A DNA stretch of 64,000 bases from a bacterium (GCA_030824555.1 JAVBXK010000011.1:62001-126000), one strand, 5' to 3'; counted from the stretch's first letter, positions 1-12,184 are shown. Program-made: numbers and translations. The notes: generated from the letters alone by a model not told the origin.

Positions 1-366
1 TTAGAGCCTCCAGAGAACTTGAATGGCCCAGCCGAGGCAACCCACGAGCCAGACGATGGTGAATACATGCAATGCAAGGCGAATGCCGGCGGGCTTGACG
101 TAGTCCATCCAGATGTCGCGTACGCCAACCCATGCGTGATAGAACAAGCCGATCAGCACCGAGAAAGTCAGGGTCTTCATCCACTGTGCGGCGAAGATGC
201 CTGCCCACGTCTCGTAGCCAATGGGGCCACTGGTCAACAGCAGCTTGGCCAGTACGATGAGTGTGAACAGGGCGATGAGGGCCGCAGTGGCGCGCTGAGC
301 CAGCCAGTCGCGCGTGCCGTAATGCGCGCCAACGACAACGCGCTTGGAGCCGTAATTGATAGCCAT
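1..366 (-). CDS. sdhD: succinate dehydrogenase membrane anchor subunit
   Basis: 121-aa, 3-TM protein next to sdhC; SdhD-like sequence (HAWVGVRDIWMDYVKP). Confidence 0.93.
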   Translation of the reverse strand: MAINYGSKRVVVGAHYGTRDWLAQRATAALIALFTLIVLAKLLLTSGPIGYETWAGIFAAQWMKTLTFSVLIGLFYHAWVGVRDIWMDYVKPAGIRLALHVFTIVWLVGCLGWAIQVLWRL

Positions 367-392
367 GATGGTGTTTCCTTAGGTTTGGGTGC

Positions 393-824
393 TCAGTACA
401 ACCCGAACAGTTTTGCGCCCAGAATGGCGGTCAGACCAATGCTCAGCACCAGCACGGCATAGGCTGAGCTGGCACCGAATTCTTTGGTGACCGAATGCGT
501 GGCATCCATGTACAGATGGCGAACGCCAGCGATCAGGTGATGCAGGTAGGCCCAGATCAAGGCCAGTGCAACCAGCTTGATGAACCAGCCAGGCACGAAG
601 CCGATGCCTGCGCTGAAGGCTGAGGTGAAGCCTTCAAATGAGATTTCGGAGCTGAGGGACGAATCGAACATCCAGACGATGAACGGCATCAGCAGGAACA
701 TCATCAGCCCGCTGATGCGGTGCAGGATGGACACCCATCCGGCCGGGGGCAGGCGATAGGTGGTGAGGTCCGTGAAAGCGTTGATGTTGCGGAATTCGGG
801 CCGCGGTTTGTTCAACTGGGTCAT
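393..824 (-). CDS. sdhC: succinate dehydrogenase cytochrome b556 subunit
   Basis: RPxxPHL-type N-terminus, HRISGLMMF and HHLIAGVRHLYMD motifs. Confidence 0.94.
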   Translation of the reverse strand: MTQLNKPRPEFRNINAFTDLTTYRLPPAGWVSILHRISGLMMFLLMPFIVWMFDSSLSSEISFEGFTSAFSAGIGFVPGWFIKLVALALIWAYLHHLIAGVRHLYMDATHSVTKEFGASSAYAVLVLSIGLTAILGAKLFGLY

Positions 825-952
825 GGGTTGTGCTTTCTTTTATCGAGAGATGTGGGATGTAACGCCCAGGTAACCTTGCAGGATAGCCCTCAAATTCTAT
901 TGCAACGCAGCATTCACGAAGCTTTCAAATCGGGCAAGTGGGCTCAGGTTTT

Positions 953-1777
953 TCAACTCAATTCGTTTTTGTAGTGGTGTGTGTCCGTTCGATATAGCCC
1001 GCGCCGCAATTCCATGGGCACGTCGTTGTAGGTGTAGGCGATGCGTTCCACGCTGAGCAGTGGGTGGCCGACGGGCACTGTCAGCAGTTCGGACATCTCG
1101 TCAGTGGCCGCAACAGCTTTGATTTTTTCGTCGGCGCGCACCATGCGCACACCGTACTCCCGCTCAAAGAAGGCGTACATCGGACCCTGGTCGGAAGAGA
1201 GCGCTTCAAGTGACAGGCCCTTGAATTGAGTGCCAGGCAGCCAGATGTCTTCAAGAATGGTGGCCGCGCCCTGCATGCTGAGCACACGCCTGACCAGTAT
1301 CACGGGGTCCGCGCTGCGTATGCCCAACAGGCGAGCAATTTCGGCCGTTGCACGCTGACGTTTGCATTCGATGATGGTGCGCTGTGCGGGGTTTTCCTCG
1401 CCAGCATCAGGCTGTAGTCGCAGAAACCGGTATTGAATGTGTCGTTCGGCATGGGTGGCCACATAGGTGCCTTTGCCTTGTCGACGCACCACCAGGTTTT
1501 CGGCTGCCAGCTCGTCAATGGCTTTGCGAACCGTGCCTTGGCTGACTTTGAACCGGGTGGCGAGCTCCTGCTCGCTGGGGATGACGTCGCCGGGTTTCCA
1601 CTCTCCCTCCTCCAGGCTGCGCAGGATCAGGTTCTTGATCTGCTGATACAGCGGGCTGAATGCAGGTGTGGCGCTGACAGCGGTCATGCCGCCCAAAGTC
1701 GGCACAACAGGTGCTGGGGTGGCCTGGACTGGCGGCTGCATGGGTGCGCTGAGTTGGCTCATGATGTGTGTTAGCAA
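953..1777 (-). CDS. GntR family (HutC-type) transcriptional regulator
   Basis: N-terminal wHTH (PLYQQIKNLILRSLEEGEWKPGDVIPSEQELATRFKVSQGTVRKAIDEL) plus UTRA-like C-terminus; true start may be 1762. Confidence 0.92.
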   Translation of the reverse strand: MLTHIMSQLSAPMQPPVQATPAPVVPTLGGMTAVSATPAFSPLYQQIKNLILRSLEEGEWKPGDVIPSEQELATRFKVSQGTVRKAIDELAAENLVVRRQGKGTYVATHAERHIQYRFLRLQPDAGEENPAQRTIIECKRQRATAEIARLLGIRSADPVILVRRVLSMQGAATILEDIWLPGTQFKGLSLEALSSDQGPMYAFFEREYGVRMVRADEKIKAVAATDEMSELLTVPVGHPLLSVERIAYTYNDVPMELRRGLYRTDTHHYKNELS

Positions 1778-1782
1778 TCATA

Positions 1783-1794
1783 TCTTATATAAGA
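1783..1794. promoter_or_regulatory. perfect palindrome TCTTATATAAGA, candidate GntR operator
   Basis: 12-bp palindrome between divergent gntR and mdh; identical 12-mer at 38598-38609. Confidence 0.55.
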
Positions 1795-1946
1795 CATAAG
1801 ACAAATTGACGAATCGGTTTCAGGCGGGGTACACTCGGAGTCGCTTAAGGGTTTTCCATGCATGGAACGCACGTTTCGCGGCATGGCCCCTTCAGGTTGT
1901 CTCTCGCACATCATTGTTTGCAAGTTCATCCATCGGAGTTATCACC

Positions 1947-2933
1947 ATGTCCAAGAAGCCTGTTCGCGTTGCTGTCACCGGTGCTGCCGGTCAAATCGGT
2001 TACGCCCTGTTGTTCCGTATCGCATCTGGCGAAATGCTGGGCAAAGACCAGCCCGTGATCCTCCAGTTGCTGGAAGTGCCCATGGAGAAAGCCCAGGAAG
2101 CGCTCAAGGGCGTGATCATGGAGTTGGAAGACTGCGCATTCCCTCTGTTGGCTGGCATCGAAGCGCACAGCGACCCCATGACTGCATTCAAAGACACCGA
2201 CTACGCCTTGTTGGTGGGTGCCCGTCCTCGCGGACCTGGCATGGAGCGTGCCGACCTGCTGGCTGCCAATGCTCAAATTTTCACAGCCCAAGGCAAAGCA
2301 CTGAACGCAGTGGCCAGCCGCAACGTCAAAGTGTTGGTGGTCGGTAACCCTGCCAACACCAATGCCTACATCGCCATGAAGTCGGCACCTGACCTGAAGC
2401 CTGGCAACTTTACCGCCATGCTGCGTTTGGACCACAACCGTGCTGCCAGCCAAATTGCAGCCAAGACTGGCAAGCCAGTGGCCGCCATCGAGAAGCTGGC
2501 TGTTTGGGGCAACCACTCTCCCACCATGTACGCCGATTACCGTTTCGCCACCATCGACGGCGTGTCGGTCAAAGAATCCATCAACGACGACGTGTGGAAC
2601 CGTGACGTGTTCCTGCCCACCGTTGGCAAGCGTGGCGCGGCCATCATTGCTGCACGCGGTGTGTCGTCTGCAGCATCCGCTGCCAACGCCGCCATTGACC
2701 ACATGCGTGACTGGGCCCTCGGCACCAATGGCAAGTGGGTCACCATGGGCATTCCTTCCAAGGGTGAGTACGGTATTCCTGCTGAAACCATGTTTGGCTA
2801 CCCTGTTACCTGCGAAGGTGGCGAATACACAATCGTCGAAGGTCTGCCAATTTGCGAGTTCTCACAGGAATGCATCAACAAGACCCTGAAAGAGCTGCAA
2901 GACGAGCAAGCTGGCGTTGCCCACTTGCTGTAA
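1947..2933 (+). CDS. mdh: malate dehydrogenase
   Basis: [25 protein letters not shown] and LDHNRA; start placed at ATGTCCAAGAAG (1947) rather than the ORF-track start. Confidence 0.97.
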   Translation: MSKKPVRVAVTGAAGQIGYALLFRIASGEMLGKDQPVILQLLEVPMEKAQEALKGVIMELEDCAFPLLAGIEAHSDPMTAFKDTDYALLVGARPRGPGMERADLLAANAQIFTAQGKALNAVASRNVKVLVVGNPANTNAYIAMKSAPDLKPGNFTAMLRLDHNRAASQIAAKTGKPVAAIEKLAVWGNHSPTMYADYRFATIDGVSVKESINDDVWNRDVFLPTVGKRGAAIIAARGVSSAASAANAAIDHMRDWALGTNGKWVTMGIPSKGEYGIPAETMFGYPVTCEGGEYTIVEGLPICEFSQECINKTLKELQDEQAGVAHLL

Positions 2934-2987
2934 CTCAGTTGTAACCAGTGCGCAGCCTTCTTCAGTATCAACCGTTCTGATCAGAGC

Positions 2988-3977
2988 GTGAACCATCCGC
3001 GCCACATCCTGCTGGGGGCTCAGGCATCGAGCCGAATGCTCCCGGTTTGTGACCACTACAGTGGTGTCGAGGTGCGGATGCGTAAAAGCCTGATCCTTCA
3101 ACGCGATCTGTTTGATGAATTCGGCGCATGTGTCGTCGATGTCACACTCGATTGCGAAGACGGTGCACCCGTCGGGGCTGAAGCTGAGCATGCTGCACTG
3201 GTTGCCGAGTTGTTGGCGGGTGCCGATACCCGCTGCCGTGTGGGTGTCCGCTTGCATGCTGTTGATCACCCCGCCTTCACGCAAGATGTGCAGACCATCG
3301 TCGGGCGTGCCGCGAAAGCTGGCTCGGTTGAGCCTGCCTACATCATGCTGCCCAAGGTCGAGTCCACCGCTTGCGTCGAGGTTGCTGTGGCCGCCATCGA
3401 TGCCGCAGGCGGCGGCGCGGTGCCTGTACATGTTTTGCTGGAGTCTCCTTTGGCGGTTCACCGGGCGCATGACATTGCAGCCCATCCTCGGGTGGAGTCG
3501 CTCAGCTTCGGGCTGATGGATTTCGTGTCTGCGCATGGTGGGGCCATACCCTCGTCCGGCATGGGGGTTGACGGTCAGTTTGCGCACCCTTTGGTGGTGC
3601 GTGCCAAACTGGAACTTGCAAGCGCTGCGCACGCCCATGGCAAGGTGCCTTCCCATTGTGTCGTGACCGAGTTTCGTGATCAGGATGCCTTGCGCGCAGC
3701 GGCACACAAGGCACGCGATCAGCTGGGTTACACACGGATGTGGAGCATCCATCCGGACCAGATCCGCACCATCGTGGATGTATTCGCCCCCGATGCGCGC
3801 GAAATTGAACTGGCTGCCCGCATCATCTGTGCGGCTGTTGGCAACGGTTGGGGCCCAGCCCAGGTGGATGGCACCTTGCACGACCGTGCCAGTTACCGTT
3901 ATTTCTGGCAGGTTCTTGAGCGCGCGCACCAGACTGGCCGCAGCCTGCCCGGCGAAGTTCGCCACTATTTTTCTTGA
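2988..3977 (+). CDS. HpcH/HpaI aldolase / citrate lyase beta-like CoA ester lyase
   Basis: [41 protein letters not shown]; located between mdh and acnB. Confidence 0.88.
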   Translation: MNHPRHILLGAQASSRMLPVCDHYSGVEVRMRKSLILQRDLFDEFGACVVDVTLDCEDGAPVGAEAEHAALVAELLAGADTRCRVGVRLHAVDHPAFTQDVQTIVGRAAKAGSVEPAYIMLPKVESTACVEVAVAAIDAAGGGAVPVHVLLESPLAVHRAHDIAAHPRVESLSFGLMDFVSAHGGAIPSSGMGVDGQFAHPLVVRAKLELASAAHAHGKVPSHCVVTEFRDQDALRAAAHKARDQLGYTRMWSIHPDQIRTIVDVFAPDAREIELAARIICAAVGNGWGPAQVDGTLHDRASYRYFWQVLERAHQTGRSLPGEVRHYFS

Positions 3978-3994
3978 CAACGACTGGAGTCCCC

Positions 3995-6586
3995 ATGTTG
4001 ATAGCCTACCGTGAACATGCTGCCGAGCGCGCTGCGCTGGGTATCCCCCCTCTGCCACTGGATGCCAAGCAGGTTGAATCCCTGATCGAACTGATCAAGA
4101 ACCCTCCTGCTGGTGAAGATGCTTTCCTGCTGGACCTGTTGACGCACCGCGTGCCCCCAGGCGTGGACGATGCCGCCAAGGTCAAGGCCAGCTTCCTGGC
4201 TGCCGTTGCCCATGGTGACTTGACAGTCGCGCTGATCAGCAAGGCCAAAGCCACCGAGCTGCTGGGCACCATGGTGGGTGGCTACAACGTGCACCCCCTG
4301 ATCGAGCTGCTGGACGATGCCGAAGTGGCCGGTGTGGCCGCTGCTGCGCTCAAGAAAACCCTGCTGATGTTCGACTTCTTCAACGACGTCGTCGAAAAAG
4401 CCAAAGCAGGCAACGCCTTCGCCAAAGATGTGATGCAGAGCTGGGCCGATGCCGAGTGGTTCACCAGTCGCCCCGAAGTGCCGAAGAGCATCACTGTGAC
4501 CGTGTTCAAGGTGCCTGGCGAGACCAACACCGACGACCTGTCGCCTGCGCCCGATGCCTGGAGCCGCCCCGACATTCCGCTGCACTACCTGGCCATGCTC
4601 AAAAACACCCGTCCCGACGCGGCTTTCAAGCCCGAAGAAGACGGCAAGCGCGGCCCCATGCAGTTCATTGAAGACCTGAAGAAAAAGGGCAACCTCGTGG
4701 CCTACGTGGGCGACGTGGTGGGCACCGGCTCCAGCCGCAAATCGGCCACCAACAGCGTGATCTGGGCCACCGGCCAGGACATCCCGTTTGTGCCTAACAA
4801 GCGTTTCGGTGGTGTGACCCTGGGTGGCAAAATTGCCCCCATCTTCTTCAACACCCAGGAAGACTCTGGCTCCCTGCCCATCGAAGTGGACGTGACCAAG
4901 CTGGAAATGGGTGACGTGATCGACGTGCTGCCCTACGACGGCAAAATCGTTCGCAACGGCGAAACCGTGGTTGAGTTCAAGCTGAAAAGCGATGTGCTGT
5001 TTGACGAAGTGCGCGCCGGTGGCCGTATCAACCTGATCATTGGCCGCAGCCTGACCGCCAAGGCCCGCGAGTTCCTGGGTCTGCCTGCCTCCACCCTGTT
5101 CCGTCTGCCCTCCGAACCCACCGCTACCAAGGCCGGTTTCACACTGGCACAGAAGATGGTTGGCCGCGCCGTCGGTCTGCCAGAAGGTCAGGGCGTGCGC
5201 CCCGGTACCTACTGTGAACCCAAAATGACGACCGTGGGCAGCCAGGACACCACTGGCCCCATGACCCGCGACGAGCTGAAAGATCTGGCTTGCCTGGGCT
5301 TCAGCGCCGATCTGGTGATGCAGTCTTTCTGCCACACAGCGGCCTATCCCAAGCCAGTGGACGTGAAAACCCACCGCGAACTGCCCAAGTTCATCAGCAG
5401 CCGTGGCGGCGTGGCCCTGCGCCCCGGTGACGGCGTGATCCACAGCTGGCTCAACCGCCTGCTGCTGCCTGACACCGTCGGCACCGGCGGTGACAGCCAC
5501 ACCCGCTTCCCTATCGGCATCAGCTTCCCAGCGGGTTCCGGACTAGTCGCTTTCGGTGCCGCCACGGGTGTGATGCCCCTGGACATGCCTGAGTCCGTGC
5601 TGGTGCGCTTCAAAGGCGAAATGCAGCCCGGCATCACCCTGCGTGACCTGGTGCACGCCATCCCGCTGTACGCCATCCGCGCCGGTCTGCTGACCGTGGC
5701 CAAAGCGGGCAAGAAAAACGTGTTCTCCGGTCGCATCCTGGAAATCGAAGGTCTGCCTAACCTGAAGGTTGAGCAAGCGTTCGAATTGTCCGATGCCTCC
5801 GCCGAGCGTTCTGCCGCCGGTTGTACCGTCAAGCTCAACCCCGAGCCAGTCAAGGAATACCTCACCAGCAACATCGTGCTGATGAAGAACATGATTGCCG
5901 ATGGTTACGCTGATGCCCGCACCCTGGCACGCCGCATCGAGAAGGTCGAAGCCTGGTTGGCCAATCCCAGCTTGCTCGAAGCCGATAAGGATGCCGAATA
6001 CGCAGCCGTGATCGAAATCGACTTGGCTGAGCTGACCGAACCCGTGCTGTGCTGTCCCAACGACCCTGATGATGCCAAGCTGCTGAGCGATGTGGCTGGC
6101 ACCAAAATCGACGAGGTGTTCATTGGTTCTTGCATGACCAACATCGGTCATTTCCGTGCAGCGTCCAATCTGCTGGCTGGCAAGCGTGACATCCCCGTCA
6201 AGCTGTGGCTGGCACCGCCGACCAAGATGGACGCACAGGAGCTGACCCGTGAAGGCCACTACGGCGTGTTCGGTGCGGCCGGTGCACGCACCGAAATGCC
6301 CGGTTGCTCGCTGTGCATGGGCAACCAGGCGCAAGTGCGCGAAGGTGCGACCGTGGTGTCCACCTCCACCCGTAACTTCCCCAACCGCTTGGGTAAAAAC
6401 ACCAACGTGTACCTGGCCTCTGCCGAGCTGGCTGCCATTGCGTCCAAAATTGGCCGTATCCCCACCGTGGCCGAGTACCAGGCCGACATGGCTGGCCTGA
6501 ACAAGGACAGCAGCAAGGTCTACCAATACCTGAACTTTGACCAGATTGAGGAATACGCGGACATTGCCAAGGGCGTGACCGCCTGA
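3995..6586 (+). CDS. acnB: bifunctional aconitate hydratase 2 / 2-methylisocitrate dehydratase
   Basis: Long AcnB-like protein; start at [16 protein letters not shown]. Confidence 0.97.
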   Translation: MLIAYREHAAERAALGIPPLPLDAKQVESLIELIKNPPAGEDAFLLDLLTHRVPPGVDDAAKVKASFLAAVAHGDLTVALISKAKATELLGTMVGGYNVHPLIELLDDAEVAGVAAAALKKTLLMFDFFNDVVEKAKAGNAFAKDVMQSWADAEWFTSRPEVPKSITVTVFKVPGETNTDDLSPAPDAWSRPDIPLHYLAMLKNTRPDAAFKPEEDGKRGPMQFIEDLKKKGNLVAYVGDVVGTGSSRKSATNSVIWATGQDIPFVPNKRFGGVTLGGKIAPIFFNTQEDSGSLPIEVDVTKLEMGDVIDVLPYDGKIVRNGETVVEFKLKSDVLFDEVRAGGRINLIIGRSLTAKAREFLGLPASTLFRLPSEPTATKAGFTLAQKMVGRAVGLPEGQGVRPGTYCEPKMTTVGSQDTTGPMTRDELKDLACLGFSADLVMQSFCHTAAYPKPVDVKTHRELPKFISSRGGVALRPGDGVIHSWLNRLLLPDTVGTGGDSHTRFPIGISFPAGSGLVAFGAATGVMPLDMPESVLVRFKGEMQPGITLRDLVHAIPLYAIRAGLLTVAKAGKKNVFSGRILEIEGLPNLKVEQAFELSDASAERSAAGCTVKLNPEPVKEYLTSNIVLMKNMIADGYADARTLARRIEKVEAWLANPSLLEADKDAEYAAVIEIDLAELTEPVLCCPNDPDDAKLLSDVAGTKIDEVFIGSCMTNIGHFRAASNLLAGKRDIPVKLWLAPPTKMDAQELTREGHYGVFGAAGARTEMPGCSLCMGNQAQVREGATVVSTSTRNFPNRLGKNTNVYLASAELAAIASKIGRIPTVAEYQADMAGLNKDSSKVYQYLNFDQIEEYADIAKGVTA

Positions 6587-6610
6587 TCGCTGTCCAGCGG
6601 TTCAGACAAA

Positions 6611-6632
6611 GCCACCTTCGGGTGGCTTTTTT
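6611..6632 (+). terminator. Rho-independent terminator after acnB
   Basis: GCCACC-TTCG-GGTGGC-TTTTTT. Confidence 0.9.
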
Positions 6633-6705
6633 CATGTGCGCTGCAGGTGCAATGGGTTGAAACACGTATTCCCTGACCAAGTGTTTTCGGTTCCACTGCA
6701 TCACC

Positions 6706-7326
6706 ATGAAGCTTTACACCAGCCCCCGTGCACCCAACCCCCGCCGTGTCATGATGTTCATGGCCGAAAAAGGCATTACCGACATCGCGTTGGTAACCGT
6801 TGACATCAACGCGCAAGCGCACAAGGCCGATGCATTTCGCGCCATCAACCCCCTTACCACGGTCCCCGTGCTGGAGCTGGAAGATGGCCGAGTGCTGTCG
6901 GAAAGCCGCGCCATTTGCACATGGCTTGAAGGCCGGTTTCCCGACTGCAACCTGATGGGGATCGACGCTGAAGAACGTGCCTTCATAGAGATGGCTGATC
7001 GCCGCGCCGAGTGGTACCTGCTGGTGCCCATTGCCCAGGTCATTCGCCACACGCACCCTGGCCTTGCTCCTCTGGAGCAGCCCCAGTTCCCTGACTATGG
7101 GCAAGCTCAAACAGCAAAGGTACGTGATTACGCAGCGCGATTCGATACCTTGCTTGACAGGCAGCCGTGGATGGCCGGCGATCGGTTCACCATTGCAGAC
7201 ATCACGGCATTTTGTGCACTTGAATTTGCCAAGCTCATGAAGTTCAGTCCCAAGGCCGAGGGCCTGATGGCACTGCAGGCTTGGCGCGACCGCGTGGCTG
7301 CCCGCCCCAGCGCAGTGGCAGTCTGA
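6706..7326 (+). CDS. glutathione S-transferase family protein
   Basis: MKLYTSPRAPNPRRVMMFMAEKGI...VPVLELEDGRVLSESRAICTWLE. Confidence 0.92.
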   Translation: MKLYTSPRAPNPRRVMMFMAEKGITDIALVTVDINAQAHKADAFRAINPLTTVPVLELEDGRVLSESRAICTWLEGRFPDCNLMGIDAEERAFIEMADRRAEWYLLVPIAQVIRHTHPGLAPLEQPQFPDYGQAQTAKVRDYAARFDTLLDRQPWMAGDRFTIADITAFCALEFAKLMKFSPKAEGLMALQAWRDRVAARPSAVAV

Positions 7327-7385
7327 CGCTCACTGCCCTACTCAAGCCGCGCCCTGAGGCGCGGCGGGCGTTGGCCGAGGCCTCA

Positions 7386-8924
7386 TCAGGCCGATTCGAC
7401 CTTGAACGTGTGCACCAGTTTTTCGAGGTGACCGGCTTGGTCTTGCAGAGACTGTGCAGCGGCTGCAGCCTGCTCCACCAACGCAGCGTTTTGCTGCGTG
7501 ACATCGTTCATTTCACCGATGGCCATGTTCACCCGCTCGATGCCTTGCGTCTGTTCGGCGCTTGCCTGGGCAATTTCACTCACGATGGCTGACACGTTGC
7601 GGATGCTGTCCACTACTTCAGTCATGGTGGCACCCGCCTGGTGCACCAGTGAACTGCCTGCGCTGATTCTGTCGACCGAGTCGCCAATCAGCGTTTTGAT
7701 TTCCTGTGCGGCTGCTGCCGAGCGCTGAGCCAGGCTGCGCACCTCTTGCGCCACCACCGCGAAACCACGGCCCTGTTCACCAGCGCGGGCCGCCTCCACC
7801 GCGGCATTCAGCGCCAGGATGTTGGTCTGGAAGGCAATGCCGTCGATCACACTGATGATGTCAGCAATGCGGCGCGACGATGCGTTGATGGAGTCCATGG
7901 TGCTGACCACTTGCGACACCACCCCACCTGCACGCTCCGCCACCCCTGAGGCTGACACAGCCAGTTCGCTTGCGTTGCGGGCACTGTCTGCACTCTGGTT
8001 CACACCCGTTGTCAGTTGTTGCATGGAGGCGGCGGTGCGCTCCAGGCTGTCAGCTTGCAACTCGGTTCGCGACGACAGGTCGCTGTTGCCGCGTGCGATG
8101 TCACCAGAGGCACCGTAAATGGCCTCGGTGCCTGTGCGCACCTGCCCCACCGTCTGGGCGAGGCTGCTCTTCATGTCCTGCAGGGCTTGCTGCAGCTCAC
8201 CGATTTCGTTGTTGGAAGTGACCTTGATGTTGTGTGTCAGGTCGCCCGCTGCAATGGCCCGGGCAGCAGCTACGCCCGATTCAAGCGGATGCGTTACCAC
8301 GCGACTGATGAACGGGTAGATCAGCCCCAGCACAGGAATGGCTGTGATGAATGCGACCAGAATGGACTTCCAGCGCTGACTGACCTGTTCTGCATTGATC
8401 TTGTCCAGTGACACCTTCATGCTGACCACGCCCAACACGCTTTTTTCAGGCACCTGGTGGCACATCAGGCAGTTTTTGCCCAGGTAATCGGGCAATGCCA
8501 GGGTAGGGCGCACAGCTCGCAGGTATTCCCCTTTGGCATCGGAATCAACAAAGAACACCTCTTGCCCGGTTTCCATCACCTTCTGCTCGATGGCATCGCC
8601 TTTGGTGTCGTCATGTGCGGTGCCTGGACCGAAGGTGTCACTGACGGCCTTGCCGCGGATGACCTTCACATCGCGAATCGAACCCAATTGCTTGATCTGA
8701 TCCAGAAACACATGGCGCTCGCTGACCGTGCCTGTCACCATCATGCCGGTCAGACCGGCCATGGTGGCATCGTGCATGCTCAGCGAAAACTCTTTCGCCT
8801 GCTGCAATGCTGACTCACGGTAGACATAACTTTGCCAGATGATCACCCCCGTCCACACCACCACCAGTGCAATGGCAATGGTGGTGAGGAACTGCATCCA
8901 GATTTTGATTTTGGCGATACGCAT
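7386..8924 (-). CDS. methyl-accepting chemotaxis protein
   Basis: HAMP region and conserved signalling hairpin ([44 protein letters not shown]); periplasmic CxMCHQ haem-like motif; start likely MRIAKIKI. Confidence 0.92.
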   Translation of the reverse strand: MRIAKIKIWMQFLTTIAIALVVVWTGVIIWQSYVYRESALQQAKEFSLSMHDATMAGLTGMMVTGTVSERHVFLDQIKQLGSIRDVKVIRGKAVSDTFGPGTAHDDTKGDAIEQKVMETGQEVFFVDSDAKGEYLRAVRPTLALPDYLGKNCLMCHQVPEKSVLGVVSMKVSLDKINAEQVSQRWKSILVAFITAIPVLGLIYPFISRVVTHPLESGVAAARAIAAGDLTHNIKVTSNNEIGELQQALQDMKSSLAQTVGQVRTGTEAIYGASGDIARGNSDLSSRTELQADSLERTAASMQQLTTGVNQSADSARNASELAVSASGVAERAGGVVSQVVSTMDSINASSRRIADIISVIDGIAFQTNILALNAAVEAARAGEQGRGFAVVAQEVRSLAQRSAAAAQEIKTLIGDSVDRISAGSSLVHQAGATMTEVVDSIRNVSAIVSEIAQASAEQTQGIERVNMAIGEMNDVTQQNAALVEQAAAAAQSLQDQAGHLEKLVHTFKVESA

Positions 8925-9112
8925 CGGGGATCCTTGATGTGGCGTCAGCTGGCCCAGTGGGGCATTGAGATCGATTCTCGGTGCAAGTGGCTTCATTATT
9001 CAATTGAACAGCCCTGTTCTGGTGTGGTTTTTCAGCCCAGGTTGCGTTTCGTCAATCGGAATGGGTTCTTGCGTACGTGCCTGATTTGTCTGCTGCGCAT
9101 CTATCATGTGCC

Positions 9113-9574
9113 ATGCCCGGTCCCCGCTTCCTGCACCAGTTGCCACCAGAACCAACTCACCACGCTTGTCTGCTTGATGAGCGCGATGTGGTGTTCAGTG
9201 CCATCCGTGCCCAGGGTGCGGGTGGGCAAAACGTGAACAAAGTGTCCAGTGCGGTGCATGCCAGGCTCGACGTGCGGGCGTCTGCATTGCCCGACGACAT
9301 CAAGGCGCGCCTGCTGGTGCTGCCAGACCACCGCATCACGGCCGAGGGTGTGGTGGTGATCAAAGCGCAGGTGCACCGCAGCCAGGAACTCAACCGGGCC
9401 GATGCGCTGGCCCGGCTTCAGGCACTGGTGGACAGTGTGGCGCAGCCACCACGCCGCCGCAAACCCACCCGCCCCACGCTGGCATCCAAGCAGCGGCGGC
9501 TGCAGGGCAAAACACAGCGTGGGCAGCTCAAGCGTCTGCGAGGTGGGTTACCGGGTTCTTCGGCGGGCGACTGA
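9113..9574 (+). CDS. arfB: alternative ribosome-rescue factor / peptidyl-tRNA hydrolase ArfB (YaeJ)
   Basis: GGQ motif (AQGAGGQNVNKVSSAVHARLDV) and basic C-terminal tail. Confidence 0.9.
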   Translation: MPGPRFLHQLPPEPTHHACLLDERDVVFSAIRAQGAGGQNVNKVSSAVHARLDVRASALPDDIKARLLVLPDHRITAEGVVVIKAQVHRSQELNRADALARLQALVDSVAQPPRRRKPTRPTLASKQRRLQGKTQRGQLKRLRGGLPGSSAGD

Positions 9575-9807
9575 TTCAGGCTGTTTCATGCCAAGCTCAG
9601 CAGAGCTGATCGCTGTGTTGTGCGGGCACTCTTCACGGCTGTGTGCAGGAATGCACAACGTACACACGGGTTGCTGACCGCTTGCCGCGTTTCCAAGTGT
9701 GGCGTCACTATGATCGGGCAGCATTCAATGCTGTGCCACGTCGTGATCACCCATCGGTGGTGTCGGCGGGCACATTCCACGCCACTCAACCACGATCGGA
9801 GCGCCTC

Positions 9808-10200
9808 ATGGGACTTTTCAGCAACATCCTTGAAAAACTCGGCATGGGTACTGCCCACGCCGCACCTGTGCCAGCGCTTGACCCAGCGACTGCCACGTCA
9901 CCGGTTGTCACGGCCCCTGCCGCAGTTGCGTCCATCACCATGGTGGATGTGGTAGAGCAAATGGAAGCCCGCGCGGCGGCCAACTCGCAAAAGCTGAACT
10001 GGCGCACGTCTATCGTTGACCTGCTGAAGCTGCTTGACATCGACAGCAGCCTGGCTGCCCGCAAGGCGTTGGCCACCGAGTTGTATTGCCCCGATGAACT
10101 GATGGCCGACTCAGCCCAGATGAACATGTGGCTGCACAAGAACGTGCTGGCGCACATTGCGGCCAATGGTGGAAACGTTCCCCAGGAACTGCTCGACTGA
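9808..10200 (+). CDS. DUF3597-like protein
   Basis: MGLFSNILEKLG N-terminus, Ala/Pro linker, conserved C-terminal domain (DLLKLLDIDSSLAARKALATEL). Confidence 0.8.
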   Translation: MGLFSNILEKLGMGTAHAAPVPALDPATATSPVVTAPAAVASITMVDVVEQMEARAAANSQKLNWRTSIVDLLKLLDIDSSLAARKALATELYCPDELMADSAQMNMWLHKNVLAHIAANGGNVPQELLD

Positions 10201-10323
10201 CACAGCCGGGTCGGCTCTTGACAGGGCCTGTGCGCGGCACTGACTGGCTACACAGCAAACCCAGGTGGTTGCCCGCGGCGTGAATGACCTCGGGAGGGCC
10301 GCCGCTTGGTCATTCACAACGAC

Positions 10324-11625
10324 ATGATTTCCCAACTCCACCTTCAAAACTTCAAGGCCTGGCGTGACAGCGGGCCGGTGCGGCTGGCACCCGTCACCAT
10401 GCTGCTGGGCACCAACTCGTCGGGCAAATCCACTTTGCTGCAAAGTTTGCTGCTGCTCAAGCAAACGGTGGCATCACCCGACCGCACCGTGCACCTCAAC
10501 CTGCGGGGCGACGAGGTGAACGATTTTCTGGACTTCGGCCAGTTTGACAACGTGCTGTCTCACGCCTGTGACGGGCCACGCCAGTTCGGGCTGGCGTTCG
10601 ACTTTCAGCGCCCGCCGGGCGAGCGCGTCACGCAGGGTCGTTTTGACTGCCACTACGGCCAGACCGCCAGCGGTGCCGTGGCGGTGCAGGCGCTGGCATT
10701 GTCCAGCCCTGAGCAGCGGTTTCGGGCCATGCGACGTGACAAGGGCGCCTACTCGTTGTGGGTGGGTGACGACGCTCAACCCCGTGGCAAAGGCAGCCAT
10801 CTGGCCCCTGAGCGCTCCATTGCCCTGTCGGCCGACGCGATTGCGCTGCTGGGTGCCGATGGTGCCCACGCCCAGGACCTGAGCCTGGCCATGCGCCGCG
10901 AACTGGAAGGCCTGGTGTACCTGGGCCCCTGGCGGCGCAAGCCCGAGCGCGACCACGTCTGGCACAAAACCCAACCGGGCGATGTGGGCAGCGACGGGCA
11001 CCGCGTGGTGGAGGCGCTGCTGGCCAGCGCGCTGTTGAAAACGGAAGACCAGGGGCACACCCTGGCCCAGGTGTCGCACTGGCTGCAGGTCATGGGCATA
11101 GCCGACAGCCTGGAGGTGCGGCAGGTAGGCCGCTCCAGCCGTTACGAGCTGGTGGTGCACCAGCACGGCGTGGCCGCCAACTTGCTGGATGTGGGCATTG
11201 GCGTGCTGCAGGTGCTGCCCGTGCTGACTGCGGCGTACTTTGTGCCACCCGGCAGCACCGTGCTGCTGGAAGAGCCCGAAATCCACCTCCACCCGCTGGC
11301 GCAGGCGACCCTGGCCGACCTGTTTGTGCAGGTCAGCCAGCAGCGACAGGTACAGTTCATCGTGGAAACCCACTCCGAACACCTTTTTCGCCGCATGCAA
11401 ACCCTGATTGCCCGCGAGCAAACGCATCCCCACCATTGCCAGATGCTGTTTGTGGAGCGCCAGGGCGCCCAAGCCAAGCTGGTGCCGCTGGACGTGGACG
11501 ACTTCGGCACCGTGCGCAACTGGCCTGCCCAGTTCTTTGGCGACTCGGTCGGAGAAGCCCGTGAACAGGCCCGCGCCCGCGCTCAACGCACCCGTGAGGC
11601 AGCCAGCCGTGGCCAGGAAACCTAA
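10324..11625 (+). CDS. AAA/ABC-type ATPase, DUF3696-like (SMC/OLD-type fold)
   Basis: Walker A GTNSSGKST, Walker B/D-loop VLLEEPEIHLHPLAQ, VETHSEHLFRRMQ; first gene of a coupled operon. Confidence 0.88.
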   Translation: MISQLHLQNFKAWRDSGPVRLAPVTMLLGTNSSGKSTLLQSLLLLKQTVASPDRTVHLNLRGDEVNDFLDFGQFDNVLSHACDGPRQFGLAFDFQRPPGERVTQGRFDCHYGQTASGAVAVQALALSSPEQRFRAMRRDKGAYSLWVGDDAQPRGKGSHLAPERSIALSADAIALLGADGAHAQDLSLAMRRELEGLVYLGPWRRKPERDHVWHKTQPGDVGSDGHRVVEALLASALLKTEDQGHTLAQVSHWLQVMGIADSLEVRQVGRSSRYELVVHQHGVAANLLDVGIGVLQVLPVLTAAYFVPPGSTVLLEEPEIHLHPLAQATLADLFVQVSQQRQVQFIVETHSEHLFRRMQTLIAREQTHPHHCQMLFVERQGAQAKLVPLDVDDFGTVRNWPAQFFGDSVGEAREQARARAQRTREAASRGQET

Positions 11626-11638
11626 ACGCGTCACCCAA

Positions 11639-12184
11639 ATGCGCGTGGTGGACACCAACGTGCTCATCGTGGCCAGTGCTGCCGATGGCGACTCGCCTTT
11701 CGATGCCGATGCCACGCCAGTGGAAGAAGCGGTGCTGCGCGAACAGGTGCTGGGCTGGCTGGAGGCCTTCGAGGCCGACCCCTACCGCCACGCGGTGATG
11801 GACCTGGATTGGCACATTGCCACCGAATACCGGCACAAACTTTCCGAACAGGACTACGGCTGGCTGGCGCTGCGGCACAAAATGGACCATAACCAAGTGG
11901 CCTGGGTGACGCTGGACATGGACGACGACGGCCATGCCGTGCTGCCCCCCAGCCTGTCCGCCGCCGTGACCGATCTGGCTGACCGCAAAATGGTGGCGGC
12001 GGCGCTGGAGGCGCTCAAGCAAGACCTGCCATGCAAGCTGACCAATGCCAGCGACACCGATTGGCTGGATTGCCAGGACGCCCTGCACACCGCCGGGCTG
12101 GACGTGGAAAACCTGCTGGCCACCTGGTTGCGCGCCAAATGGCGCACCAAACACCCCAAAACTGCCAAGCATAAAAAATCATGA
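11639..12184 (+). CDS. PIN-domain-like protein (putative RNase)
   Basis: MRVVDTNVLIVAS (first Asp), TEYRHKL (Glu), DLADRKMVAAAL and NASDTDWLD acidic positions arranged as in PIN nucleases. Confidence 0.75.
   Translation: MRVVDTNVLIVASAADGDSPFDADATPVEEAVLREQVLGWLEAFEADPYRHAVMDLDWHIATEYRHKLSEQDYGWLALRHKMDHNQVAWVTLDMDDDGHAVLPPSLSAAVTDLADRKMVAAALEALKQDLPCKLTNASDTDWLDCQDALHTAGLDVENLLATWLRAKWRTKHPKTAKHKKS

Noticed and set aside
3965-5500. 511-aa minus-strand ORF opposite acnB
   Set aside because: Antisense shadow ORF caused by high-GC third-position bias; low-complexity His/Gly/Val composition and no recognisable domain; acnB on the other strand is certain.
7340-7366. GC-rich inverted repeat GCCGCGCC...GGCGCGGC after the GST gene
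   Set aside because: Stem present but no T-tract; not enough to call a terminator.
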